A stretch of DNA of 64,000 bases, taken from Methanimicrococcus blatticola. Its GTDB lineage: Archaea > Halobacteriota > Methanosarcinia > Methanosarcinales > Methanosarcinaceae. The notes beneath the pieces were generated by a model. The model saw only the letters and a program-made list of their open reading frames with translations. It had not been told where the DNA came from and did not search any database. Location of the stretch: positions 174,556-238,555 of the forward strand of contig NZ_SNYS01000008.1 of NCBI RefSeq assembly GCF_004363215.1, in the 5' to 3' direction. Made by a program: the position numbers and the translations under genes. Below are positions 53,674-61,990 of this stretch, one piece after another; within the stretch, counting starts at the first letter, position 1; every line of letters starts with the position of its first letter.

Positions 53674-54116
53674 CTTATACTTTTACCATAAATAAATTTG
53701 CCATTTTATATATTTTATCCTTAAAAATTTAAATGTTTACATTATTTTAGAAGTTGGATTATTTGAAATTAATTGCAATTATCTCAAAAACTTAATATTC
53801 TATTTCATCTTTTTTTCAAATTAAATCAATTAAAAGTTGTAGGCATTGAACACTTGAGTCAAAGTGCGCTCTGGACATTGATTTAGTGGTTCGGGTCACG
53901 TACCCGAGCTACTATATATCTGCTTTTTTACACTTTTACTTGACTGCTTTTCTATCTTGAAATTTCAGAACGGTCAAGGAATCTCATTTTATCATAATAA
54001 ATAACAAACGAATAGAAGACATTATTTAAAGTTCAGACCTTTGTCCTTTTACAAAAAATATTCAATCTTTCTTGATATTTTTCTACAAATCTTGGAATTT
54101 GTAATGGAGATACATA
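53674..54116. other. divergent intergenic region and right edge of island
   Basis: It has the TATA box of the minus-strand operon near 53703-53716. The decayed tRNA/terminator copy is at 53850-53915. A promoter for the LUD gene (GGAGAT site just before ATG 54117) is expected further on. No additional gene is supported. Confidence 0.55.
53850..53915 (+). repeat. degenerate copy of tRNA-Met 3' end plus terminator hairpin (att-like)
   Basis: CGCTCTGGACATTGATT at 53868-53884 matches CGCTCCGGGCACTAATT of the tRNA end (50154-50170) in 13 of 17 bases, and all four differences are transitions. The next 30 bases (about 53886-53913) form a hairpin around GGTCACGTACC, mirroring the GTCACGCAC hairpin after the tRNA. 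Confidence 0.6.
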
Positions 54117-54710
54117 ATGGAATATTCACAAATCAGGCAAAACTTTGAGCGCCACGGATTTACAACACAGCTTTTTTCCTCAAAGGAAGAGGTTTGCACT
54201 TATCTTGCCGATATTTTACAAAATCAAACCATCGGGTTTGGCGGAAGCGAAACCTTGACGGAAATGGGACTTTTTGAAATTCTGCAACAAAAGAACGCTG
54301 TCATATGGCATAATAAAACTCCAGGCGTACGCGTTCGAAAACTTGCAAATTGCGCTGACATCTACATAACAAGCGCAAACGCGGTAACGGAAACCGGGGG
54401 GATTGTAAATATCGACGGAACCGGAAATCGTGTCGCAATGACTGCTTTTGGTCCGGAAACCTGTTACTACATTGTCGGGAAAAATAAAATCACTGCAAAT
54501 ATCAGCGATGCTTATCACCGGTGCAAGAATGTCGCAGCCCCTTTGAATGCCAAGCGGGTCTGCGCCAAAACACCATGTGCTGCCAAGGGCGACAAATGCT
54601 ATGATTGCAACAGTCCAGATCGGATTTGCCGTATTATTTCAGTAATAGAACGAGCGCCACTAGGTATGAAATGTGAAATTATTTTTGTGGATGAGGAATT
54701 GGGCTTTTAA
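54117..54710 (+). CDS. LUD domain protein (lactate utilisation/DUF162 family)
   Basis: A 197-residue member of the LUD family. It has QTIGFGGSETLTEMGLFEILQQ, ADIYITSANAVTETGGIVNIDGTGNRVAM and FGPETCYYIVGKNKITANI, which is the family core. The C-terminal cysteines (RVCAKTPCAAKGDKCYDCNSPDRIC) may bind a metal cluster. In bacteria LUD proteins (LutC) take part in lactate oxidation; in methanogens the role is unclear. GGAGAT precedes ATG 54117. Confidence 0.85.
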   Translation: MEYSQIRQNFERHGFTTQLFSSKEEVCTYLADILQNQTIGFGGSETLTEMGLFEILQQKNAVIWHNKTPGVRVRKLANCADIYITSANAVTETGGIVNIDGTGNRVAMTAFGPETCYYIVGKNKITANISDAYHRCKNVAAPLNAKRVCAKTPCAAKGDKCYDCNSPDRICRIISVIERAPLGMKCEIIFVDEELGF

Positions 54711-54821
54711 TCTGAATCGAATTCAGCGAATGATTTGCTGTAAGTCAACAAAAAGACAATATCAAAACAAAACATTGTCTTTAAAAAACGCAATTATTGC
54801 TGATATTTTGGGAGGGTTATT

Positions 54822-55541
54822 ATGAATCATAAAGAGCTTGCGCAGGAACTGAACCTGCAAACTCACATTTTAGCAATCACAAGGAAAAACAATTCTGAAG
54901 CCGCCGATCCGGTTAAAGCGGGTTGCACACTTCGCGGTTTGAATAAAGTTCTAAACGACGGCGAAACAATCGTTTTGTCGGCGAAAACAACTTCTTGCCG
55001 CGGCGGTAATCGGGGTTTCGGGTTTGATGACGAATTGCCGCCGACACCCGGCGGAGTCGGTTGGTTTTTATCTTCCGGTCGCGGTGGAGGGTTTCCGGCA
55101 GGCGAGCGCATTAAGGCAACGCCTGAAATCGGGGAACAAATGCTTCTCAATCAGCCGATGAATGTCTTAAATGAAAATGAATTCATCGAAATCAAACCGT
55201 ATGAAGACGGCGACGATTCCGACCTCGTTTCTTTTTTGGTCAATCCTGATCAATTGGCAGCACTCGTGACGCTTTTCAGCTATCGGGGTATTGATTATGA
55301 CAATGTTATCGCGCCGATGCTTTCCGGCTGCGCTTCCATTTTCCGAATTCCGTTTGGAGAACTTGGGCGGGAAAAGCCGCGCGCGGTTATCGGGAATATG
55401 GATATTTTTTCAAGGCCGCATTTCCCCAAAGAAACCGTTTTTTTCACGATTCCGGCAACAGCTTTTAAAAATATGCTTTCGGATGCCGATGAATGTTTCT
55501 TTATTGCGCCGATTTGGAAAGGGATTAAGAAGAGATTGTAA
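54822..55541 (+). CDS. DUF169 family protein
   Basis: A 239-residue member of the DUF169 family. The centre is VLSAKTTSCRGGNRGFGFDD and a Gly/Pro-rich loop (PPTPGGVGWFLSSGRGGGFP), followed by LAALVTLFSYRGIDYDNVI and a C-terminal MDIFSRPHFPKETVFFTIPA. The family is common in methanogens; its activity is not established. Cys35 and Cys59 are candidates for a redox or metal site. GGGAGGG precedes the ATG; it may be cotranscribed with the LUD gene, with a gap of 111 bases. Confidence 0.8.
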   Translation: MNHKELAQELNLQTHILAITRKNNSEAADPVKAGCTLRGLNKVLNDGETIVLSAKTTSCRGGNRGFGFDDELPPTPGGVGWFLSSGRGGGFPAGERIKATPEIGEQMLLNQPMNVLNENEFIEIKPYEDGDDSDLVSFLVNPDQLAALVTLFSYRGIDYDNVIAPMLSGCASIFRIPFGELGREKPRAVIGNMDIFSRPHFPKETVFFTIPATAFKNMLSDADECFFIAPIWKGIKKRL

Positions 55542-55604
55542 TTCCTGCTTCTTTTCTTTTTTATTTTCTAAAAACATGGGATGTTTTTATCGATTGGTTT
55601 GAAA

Positions 55605-55945
55605 AATCTGTGCAACTCGCGCGCGTGGAGACCGGAGTGATGAGGCGGCAGCAGTCTGTAACGGCAACAGTAAGGTAGCTGTAGCAAACAGAATCAGCAA
55701 GGTAAATAGGCACGTTCATATTTTCATTGAATTATATGTACGAATCCGCAACCTCAATTTCGCTCGCTGCGCTCACGAAATCTCGTTTTGCGGTCATATG
55801 TGAACTTTTCTATTAATGTGTAGCAAAACATCGCTTTTCATTTTAAATCAAAAATGAAACGCCGTTTTTTCGATGAAATTTGTTTTTTTGAGTTTTGGGA
55901 AAATGGCGTTTGGGTTTGAAATGTTAAAAAAGGATGTTTCCGTTT
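55605..55945 (+). repeat. dispersed structured element, copy F
   Basis: Between DUF169 and polB. It starts with CAACTCGCGCGCGTGG. It has AAGGTAGCTGTAGCAAAC as in copy A and a degenerate CACGTTC where the first hairpin stood. The second hairpin is 55746-55793 with CAATTTCG/CGAAAT arms, then GTCATATGTGAACTTTT. The large inverted repeat has AACATCG (55827-55833), inner GAAACGCCGTTTT against AAAATGGCGTTT, and an outer GGATGTTTCC. No gene is supported. Confidence 0.7.
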
Positions 55946-56032
55946 GTCCAAAAAACGAAACTTGTTTTAACCTTTTTCTCTTTTTCTCAATCCAAAAAGA
56001 ATATATCAAGTTAAGCGAGTTAATATGCCGAT

Positions 56033-59000
56033 ATGAATTTTCAGATTCTTGACGCAGATTACAAACTCATCGGCGAAGACGAGCCGGTGATTCGGCTTTT
56101 CGGCAGAGGCGATGACGGCAAAAGCGTCTGCTGTCTCGTTCCCGGATTTGAACCGTTTTTCTATGCCGAAAGCACAAGGCCTGAGGAAACTCAAAAGGAA
56201 CTTTTAGAGAAGTTTCCGCAAATCGTCCGCGTCGAAATTGTCGAACGCTACGGGGCAGTCGGCTATCAAACCAAAACGTCTCCGTATCTGAAAATTATTG
56301 TTCAAGCACCGAAGAATGTTCCCGAAATCCGTGACGATGTCGCGAAATTGCCGGGCGTTATCGCGCTTTTTGAAAGCGATATCCTGTTCCGCAACAGATT
56401 TTTAGTTGACATGGATATCGGCGGTTTCCAATGGGTTGGGGCCGAGGAAGACACTTCTTTAGACCGCGAACATTTTTTAAAAGAAATTCCCGTCAAAGCC
56501 GATACGATTATTTGCACGAAATCCGTGACGCCGCTTGATCGCATTTCAAACGCGCCGTTGCGTTATCTTTCTTTTGACATTGAATGTCTGCCCGACGGCG
56601 GAAATATGCCGACACCCGAAAAGTCGCCCGTCATTCTGGTCAGTTTCGCGTTTGAGCCTGCTTGGAACGGCAAAAAAACGCTCGTTTATGTCGGAAAACC
56701 CAAGCCCGATGGTTTTGATTTTGAAACAAATGACGCCGAAGGCGACACAATTTGGCTGGAAAATGAAAACGCGCTTCTTGCCAAAACATTTGAAGTCATC
56801 AATCAATTCGATCCCGATTTCATCACCGGTTACAACATTTCCGATTTCGATATTACTTATTTGCTCCGACGCGCCGACGTTTTAAAGAAAAAGGGCGCGC
56901 AAATCCGAACCGGAATCGCCAGAGACAACAGCCCGATTTTTTCAAAAAAATTCGGCTTAACCGTCAAAACAGAAATTACCGGCCGCATCGTTGCCGATGT
57001 TTTGCCGCTGATTCGCCGCAATTTCAGCTTGAAGCAATACACACTCCGAAACGCTGCCAAAGAATTGCTCGGCCGCGAAAAGTTGGATGTGCCGGCTTCT
57101 GAAATGGAAAAATACTGGGCCGATAACGGTGAAAAGCTGGCGCAGTTCATTAATTATTCCCGCCGCGACTCTGAACTGGCGATTGAGCTTCTCCTTCATC
57201 TCAAAATTTTAGATAAATACATCGCGCTTGCGCGCATTACGAATTCCGTCCTCCAAGAAACGCTCAGCGGCGGACAAACATCAATGGTCGAGCAAGTCAT
57301 GCTCAAAGAATACGGCAGACACGACCGTGTAATGGCTGCAAAGCCTGACGGCGAAGCCTACGAAGAGCGCGATGAAGAAGAAGAACTCAAAGGCGGTGCC
57401 GTTTTAGATCCGGTCCGCGGTCTTCACGAAAACGTCATTATTCTCGACTACAAATCGCTTTATCCGACGATTATGATGGCGCACAATCTGTGTTACACGA
57501 CAATTGTCAATGACAAGCGTGATCTTGAATCGCTCGGTCTCACGGAAAACGATATTGAAGTGACGCCGACAGGCGGTATTTTCGTCAAACAAAGCATCGT
57601 CAAAGGCATCGTTCCCTCCATCCTGGAAGATTTGCTCAATCGCAGAATGGAAACCAAAAAGATGATGAAGCAGACGCAGGATGAATCCGAAATCCGCGCG
57701 CTTGACGCCACGCAAATGGCGCTTAAAATTCTGCTCAACAGTTATTACGGTTACACCGGGTACGCCCGCGCCCGTCTTTACAGCATGACCATGGCAGGCT
57801 CCGTGACAAGCATCGGCCGTGAAAATATTATCAACACCGAACGCGTGATTACGCAGGAAATCGGCAAGATTTACCTTTACGAAGGCAAAGCTTTGCTCGA
57901 AAACGAAATCAAAGACCAATTCAAAACGGCCGGAAAAACCGTCGAAGCAGACTTTGATTCCGGCAGCATTTCCGATTTGGATTCCGCCGTCATTAACGGC
58001 GATGTTAAAATTGTTTTATTATCTGTCGTTTACGGCGACACAGACAGCGTTTTCATGCATTGTTCCGCTGAGTCGGGGGAGGAATTTACGCCCGAACAGT
58101 TTACGCTGGATGACGCTGCATTGGTCGGCTCCCGAACGGCTGCGATTGTGACGGCTTCATTGCCGACGCCGATGGAACTCGAATTTGAGGCAATCGCCCG
58201 ACGCGCCGTTTTAATTGCCAAGAAACGGTACGCCCAGTGGCTTTTTGAGCGCGGCGGCTCCGGCTGGTCTGATAAAATTAAAGTTAAAGGAATGGAAACC
58301 GTTCGCCGCGATTGGTGTGAATTGACTTCCATTACGCTTTCACGCGTATTAGAACTTGTTTTAGTGGAAGGTAACGTCGATGAAGCCGTCAAATACGTCC
58401 GATCCGTTACAAGCGACCTTCGCAATTTGAATCTTCAGGACAATCCCGATTTTATCAATAAATTAATTCTCACAAAGAATTATTCCAAGAAAACGGACAA
58501 TTACAAAAACAAGCAGCCGCACTTAACTGTTGTTGAAAAGATCAAAGCCCGCACGGGGATTTCAACACCGATCGGGACGCGTGTTCCGTTTGTTATTATT
58601 TCCGGCAAAGGATTATTCGTCGAACGCGCCGAAGATCCCGATTTCGTTTTGAAGCACAATGTTCCGTTAGATACTGAATATTATATTAAGAAGCAAATCC
58701 TGCCGCCCGTTGAGCGTATCTTAGAAGTTTTCGGTGTCGATGCCGGTTCACTCGATAAGTATCAGCAAAAAGGATTGTTTGATTTCGCCGACGCAGGGTC
58801 TGTTTCCAAAGCTGAGCCCGCCGCCCGCTCCGTCTCCGATGTCGCTTCCAATAAAATCAACTCATCCGCGCCGAAAGGATTGGATGTGTTTGAAGACATG
58901 GGTCCGTCTAAAGCACCTGTTTACAAAGAAGAAGCGGCTGAAGATATCGCTGAGACATTTGCCGGCGATTTATCAAATGAATTTGAAAACGAAGAATCCG

Positions 59001-59317
59001 TTTCTCCGGACTCAGATGCTTCTGATTCAATGTCGGATGAAACCGAGCCGATCGAAACCGCTCCGTCTGAGACTGCACCTGTTGAGACTGCACCGGCTGA
59101 GGCTGCACCGGCTGAGGCTGCACCGGCCGAAACCGCTCCTCTTGAGGCTGTACCGGTCGAGCCTGTACAGGCTGAGACTGCACAGGCCGAGACTGCTCCG
59201 CCTGAAGATGTTCCGTCCGAAACAAATCCGGATGAATCTGTAAAATCCGATTCCAAATCAGATACTTCAAAAACCGGTGGTAAAAAGAAGCCTCAAAGAA
59301 CATTTTCTGATTTTTAA
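56033..59317 (+). CDS. polB: family B DNA polymerase with long low-complexity C-terminal tail
   Basis: 1094 residues. Proofreading motifs are LSFDIECLPDGG (Exo I), TGYNISDFDITYLL (Exo II) and YSRRDSELAI (Exo III). Polymerase motifs are DYKSLYPTIMMAHNLCY (A), LKILLNSYYGYTGYARA (B) and VYGDTDSVF (C). After the family's usual end (near 900) come QKGLFDF, a PIP-box-like sequence, about 120 residues of acidic and Ala/Pro/Glu/Thr-repeat tether, a Lys patch (GGKKKP) and a final QRTFSDF (1088-1094), also PIP-like. A TATA-like ATATATCAAG about 30 bases before the ATG suggests a leaderless message. Confidence 0.96.
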   Translation: MNFQILDADYKLIGEDEPVIRLFGRGDDGKSVCCLVPGFEPFFYAESTRPEETQKELLEKFPQIVRVEIVERYGAVGYQTKTSPYLKIIVQAPKNVPEIRDDVAKLPGVIALFESDILFRNRFLVDMDIGGFQWVGAEEDTSLDREHFLKEIPVKADTIICTKSVTPLDRISNAPLRYLSFDIECLPDGGNMPTPEKSPVILVSFAFEPAWNGKKTLVYVGKPKPDGFDFETNDAEGDTIWLENENALLAKTFEVINQFDPDFITGYNISDFDITYLLRRADVLKKKGAQIRTGIARDNSPIFSKKFGLTVKTEITGRIVADVLPLIRRNFSLKQYTLRNAAKELLGREKLDVPASEMEKYWADNGEKLAQFINYSRRDSELAIELLLHLKILDKYIALARITNSVLQETLSGGQTSMVEQVMLKEYGRHDRVMAAKPDGEAYEERDEEEELKGGAVLDPVRGLHENVIILDYKSLYPTIMMAHNLCYTTIVNDKRDLESLGLTENDIEVTPTGGIFVKQSIVKGIVPSILEDLLNRRMETKKMMKQTQDESEIRALDATQMALKILLNSYYGYTGYARARLYSMTMAGSVTSIGRENIINTERVITQEIGKIYLYEGKALLENEIKDQFKTAGKTVEADFDSGSISDLDSAVINGDVKIVLLSVVYGDTDSVFMHCSAESGEEFTPEQFTLDDAALVGSRTAAIVTASLPTPMELEFEAIARRAVLIAKKRYAQWLFERGGSGWSDKIKVKGMETVRRDWCELTSITLSRVLELVLVEGNVDEAVKYVRSVTSDLRNLNLQDNPDFINKLILTKNYSKKTDNYKNKQPHLTVVEKIKARTGISTPIGTRVPFVIISGKGLFVERAEDPDFVLKHNVPLDTEYYIKKQILPPVERILEVFGVDAGSLDKYQQKGLFDFADAGSVSKAEPAARSVSDVASNKINSSAPKGLDVFEDMGPSKAPVYKEEAAEDIAETFAGDLSNEFENEESVSPDSDASDSMSDETEPIETAPSETAPVETAPAEAAPAEAAPAETAPLEAVPVEPVQAETAQAETAPPEDVPSETNPDESVKSDSKSDTSKTGGKKKPQRTFSDF

Positions 59318-59399
59318 TCAAATCAGGTTTACTTTTTTATTTTGCATTTTATTTTGATTGCGGGTGAACTTTATTTAAGTTAAAAGACAATGTTGGTTT

Positions 59400-60815
59400 A
59401 TGCCTGATGTTCTGATTCAAAATGCACGCGTTCTCGAAGACGGCCGCTTGGTTCCGTCTGAAATCCTGATTGAGGACGGCAAGATTAAAGGAATTGCCAA
59501 GGAATTCCGAATTTCTTCTTATGACGAATTAATCAATGCCGACAAAATGGTTGTCATTCCGGCCGGCATTGACGGTCATGTTCATTTCAGAGATCCCGGG
59601 ATGACTTACAAAGAAGACTGGTATTCCGGGTCCTGTTCGGCTGCGGCCGGCGGCATCGCAACTGTTTTAGAACATCCCAATACGCTTCCGCCCGTCATTG
59701 ATAAGTCCGGTTTGTCTCTCAAACTCAAACACGCCAAAAAGAAATCCGTTATTGATTTCGGCATCAACGGCGGCGTGACGAATAATGTCGATCAGCTCAA
59801 AGAAATTTGGCGTCTCGGCATCAGCGTTTTCGGCGAAATTTTCATGGCGGAATCCACAGGCGGTCTGAATATCAGCAATGACACTTTAGGGGACGCGCTT
59901 TCAAAAATCGGTGAGGTGGACGCTTTGGCCTGCATTCACGCCGAAGATGAAGCACTTCGCTTGGAAAATGAAGTTCTTCTCAAAAACGACACCGGGATTG
60001 ACGTTCATTCCCGAATCCGTCCCAATGAATGTGAAGAAATCGCCGTTCGCGACTGCATCAAAATCAATAAAGACACCGCTGTTCCTGCAAGACTTCATTT
60101 TTGTCACACAAGCACGCCTGAAGCCGTTTCACTGATTGCGAAAGCGCAAAAAGAACTCTCCCCCGTCGGCAACGCGCGCAAAATCACTTGCGAAGTGGCG
60201 CCGCATCATTTGTTTTTGTCAACAAAAGATTATAATAAACTCGGCACGCTCGGCAAGATGAACCCGCCGCTGCGCTCGCCCGAGGATGCCGCTTACATGA
60301 TTCAGGCACTCAACTCAGGTCTCATCAACGCGGTGGCATCCGATCACGCGCCGCACATGCATTACGAGAAAGATGTTCCGATGCGGTCTGCGCCGTCCGG
60401 TGTTCCGGGCGTTGAAACGCTGATGCCGCTCATGCTGGCTGCTGTTCGTAAAAATTTGATTTCGCTGGAGCGCGTGATTCAAGTTACCAGCCGCAATCCT
60501 GCTCACATTTTCGGGCTCGATCGTCTCGGGAAAGGATCCATGGCAGAAGGATATGATGCTGATTTGCTTTTGTTTGATCCGAAAAAGACGGTTCCGATTA
60601 AATCAAAAAATCTGCATACGCATTGCGACTGGACTCCTTATGAAGGAATGGACGGCATTTTCCCGGGAATGACGTTGTCACGCGGCGATGTTGTTTGGGA
60701 CGGTTTCCAAATTATTGCTAAAAAAGGTCGCGGCGCGTTTTTGCCGGGCGCGGGTTTGAAAACAGATGAAGACGGCAAAATGATTTTGGAATATGATGAA
60801 GACGACGACGAATGA
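59400..60815 (+). CDS. pyrC: dihydroorotase
   Basis: 471 residues of the amidohydrolase family, closing the pyrimidine ring from carbamoyl aspartate. The metal motif is GIDGHVHFRDPG, and other metal or substrate residues are in HAEDEAL, FCHTSTPEA and VASDHAPH. At the place where carboxylated lysine is found in many type I enzymes (GLKLYL) this protein reads FGEIFMAEST, with Glu. The acidic C-terminal tail (YDEDDDE) is short. A TATA-like TTTATTTAAG about 28 bases before the ATG suggests a leaderless message. It follows polB by 82 bases and is followed by element G. Confidence 0.9.
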   Translation: MPDVLIQNARVLEDGRLVPSEILIEDGKIKGIAKEFRISSYDELINADKMVVIPAGIDGHVHFRDPGMTYKEDWYSGSCSAAAGGIATVLEHPNTLPPVIDKSGLSLKLKHAKKKSVIDFGINGGVTNNVDQLKEIWRLGISVFGEIFMAESTGGLNISNDTLGDALSKIGEVDALACIHAEDEALRLENEVLLKNDTGIDVHSRIRPNECEEIAVRDCIKINKDTAVPARLHFCHTSTPEAVSLIAKAQKELSPVGNARKITCEVAPHHLFLSTKDYNKLGTLGKMNPPLRSPEDAAYMIQALNSGLINAVASDHAPHMHYEKDVPMRSAPSGVPGVETLMPLMLAAVRKNLISLERVIQVTSRNPAHIFGLDRLGKGSMAEGYDADLLLFDPKKTVPIKSKNLHTHCDWTPYEGMDGIFPGMTLSRGDVVWDGFQIIAKKGRGAFLPGAGLKTDEDGKMILEYDEDDDE

Positions 60816-60869
60816 TTTCTTTTATTCTTTTTTTAAAACAATGGGTCGTTTTCAATTTATTTTAAAAAA

Positions 60870-61350
60870 CGGAGCAGCTCGCGCGCGGCGAAGCTTGTCG
60901 GTTGGGAGCGGTGCGAATCGGTGCGGTGACGGCGTGTCCGTTCGCGCAAGCGAACGGGTGTGATAAGAAGGAGCAGATGCACGCGCAATGCAAACCTGCC
61001 TGCCTGCAACACAAACTTGTCAGCAGGCAACACAAATCTGATAATCGATAATATAAAAACGGCAACCGATAACAAAATATTAATTTAAAAATCGTTCTGT
61101 GGTTTTGCTGTATCGATTGAGTACGAATCCGCAAATTTCCAATTCCTCTCTTCACTCCGTTCCGTTCAGAATTGAAAATTAGCGGGTGGTTGCTTCGGGT
61201 TTAATCTATTTCTGTCAAAACCGAACATCCTTTCTTTTAATTTTACAAAACGTGAACGCCGATAAAACTCTGAAATATTAAACTCATTTATTTTCGGGGT
61301 TTATCGGGCGTTCGGGTTTTATTAATTTATTAAACACGATGTTCGGTTTA
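60870..61350 (+). repeat. dispersed structured element, copy G (full)
   Basis: Between convergent dihydroorotase and KH genes. It begins GCAGCTCGCGCGCGG. The first hairpin is CCGTTCGC-gcaa-GCGAACGG (60938-60957), then GTGTGATAA and GCAGATGC. The second hairpin is 61129-61185, pairing CCAATTC with GAATTG and CCGC with GCGG. The large inverted repeat has CCGAACATC (61221-61229) against GATGTTCGG (61338-61346) and GAACGCCGATAAA (61254-61266) against TTTATCGGGCGTTC (61300-61313). No gene is supported. Confidence 0.75.
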
Positions 61351-61420
61351 TCCAATAAAATTCAAAAAAAGTTAAAATAAAAACAAAAAGTTCAATGAAA
61401 AAGAAGTCAGAAGAATGAAT

Positions 61421-61990
61421 TCATTCTTCTTCGTTTTCGATGTATTCAATCGAATCCATCTGCGCGCGAATTAAATCGTCGTGCTTTTTCTCAAGGAAAC
61501 TGTAAACGGTTCCGTGATTGACACCGTTAATAAGCATGTCAACCGCGGTTCTGATAATTGTTGTCTGTTCGGGGAAACCGATAACGCTGACGGTTTTTCC
61601 GTAAACGGAAATCTTGACATTGATGAGTCTTTCCGCGATTTCGCGGGTCTTTCCCTCGCGGCCGATAATTCTGCCTTTCAAGCGTGCCAATTCTTTCGGA
61701 GTTGACGCCGCTTCTGATAAATCAATAATATCTAATGTTAAGAAATCTTCATAGAAGAGTTCCATCGCTTTTTCCGGCGAAAAACCGCGTGCGATCGCTT
61801 TAATGACTTCCATCGCGCGCATGCCGGCAACCGGATCTTCTTCATCTTTAATTTCGACGCGGCCGTCATCGCTGTTAATTTCCAATTTTAATTTGGCGGC
61901 TTCTTCAATCTGTTTCTTAACGGAGCCGCTCGGGCCGATAATGACTGCGATTCTTTCTTTCGGGACTTTGACAAATTGGGTCATTTTCAT
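61421..61990 (-). CDS. archaeal KH-domain protein (Pno1/Dim2-like)
   Basis: A 189-residue protein with two KH domains. The first has VKVPKERIAVIIGPSGSVKKQIEEA (GxxG loop at GPSG). The second has LKGRIIGREGKTREIAERLINVKISV with GREG. This is the archaeal homolog of the small-subunit assembly factor Pno1/Dim2, which binds near the 16S rRNA 3' end. Its start overlaps the Rio kinase stop as ATGA, so the two are coupled; in eukaryotes Pno1/Dim2 and Rio kinases also act together in 40S maturation. An AAGGAAG site precedes it. Confidence 0.92.
   Translation of the reverse strand: MKMTQFVKVPKERIAVIIGPSGSVKKQIEEAAKLKLEINSDDGRVEIKDEEDPVAGMRAMEVIKAIARGFSPEKAMELFYEDFLTLDIIDLSEAASTPKELARLKGRIIGREGKTREIAERLINVKISVYGKTVSVIGFPEQTTIIRTAVDMLINGVNHGTVYSFLEKKHDDLIRAQMDSIEYIENEEE

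Noticed and set aside
58908..59321. Long minus-strand frames opposite the polB tail
   Set aside because: They are read-through of the Ala/Pro/Glu repeat DNA on the other strand, inside a certain gene.
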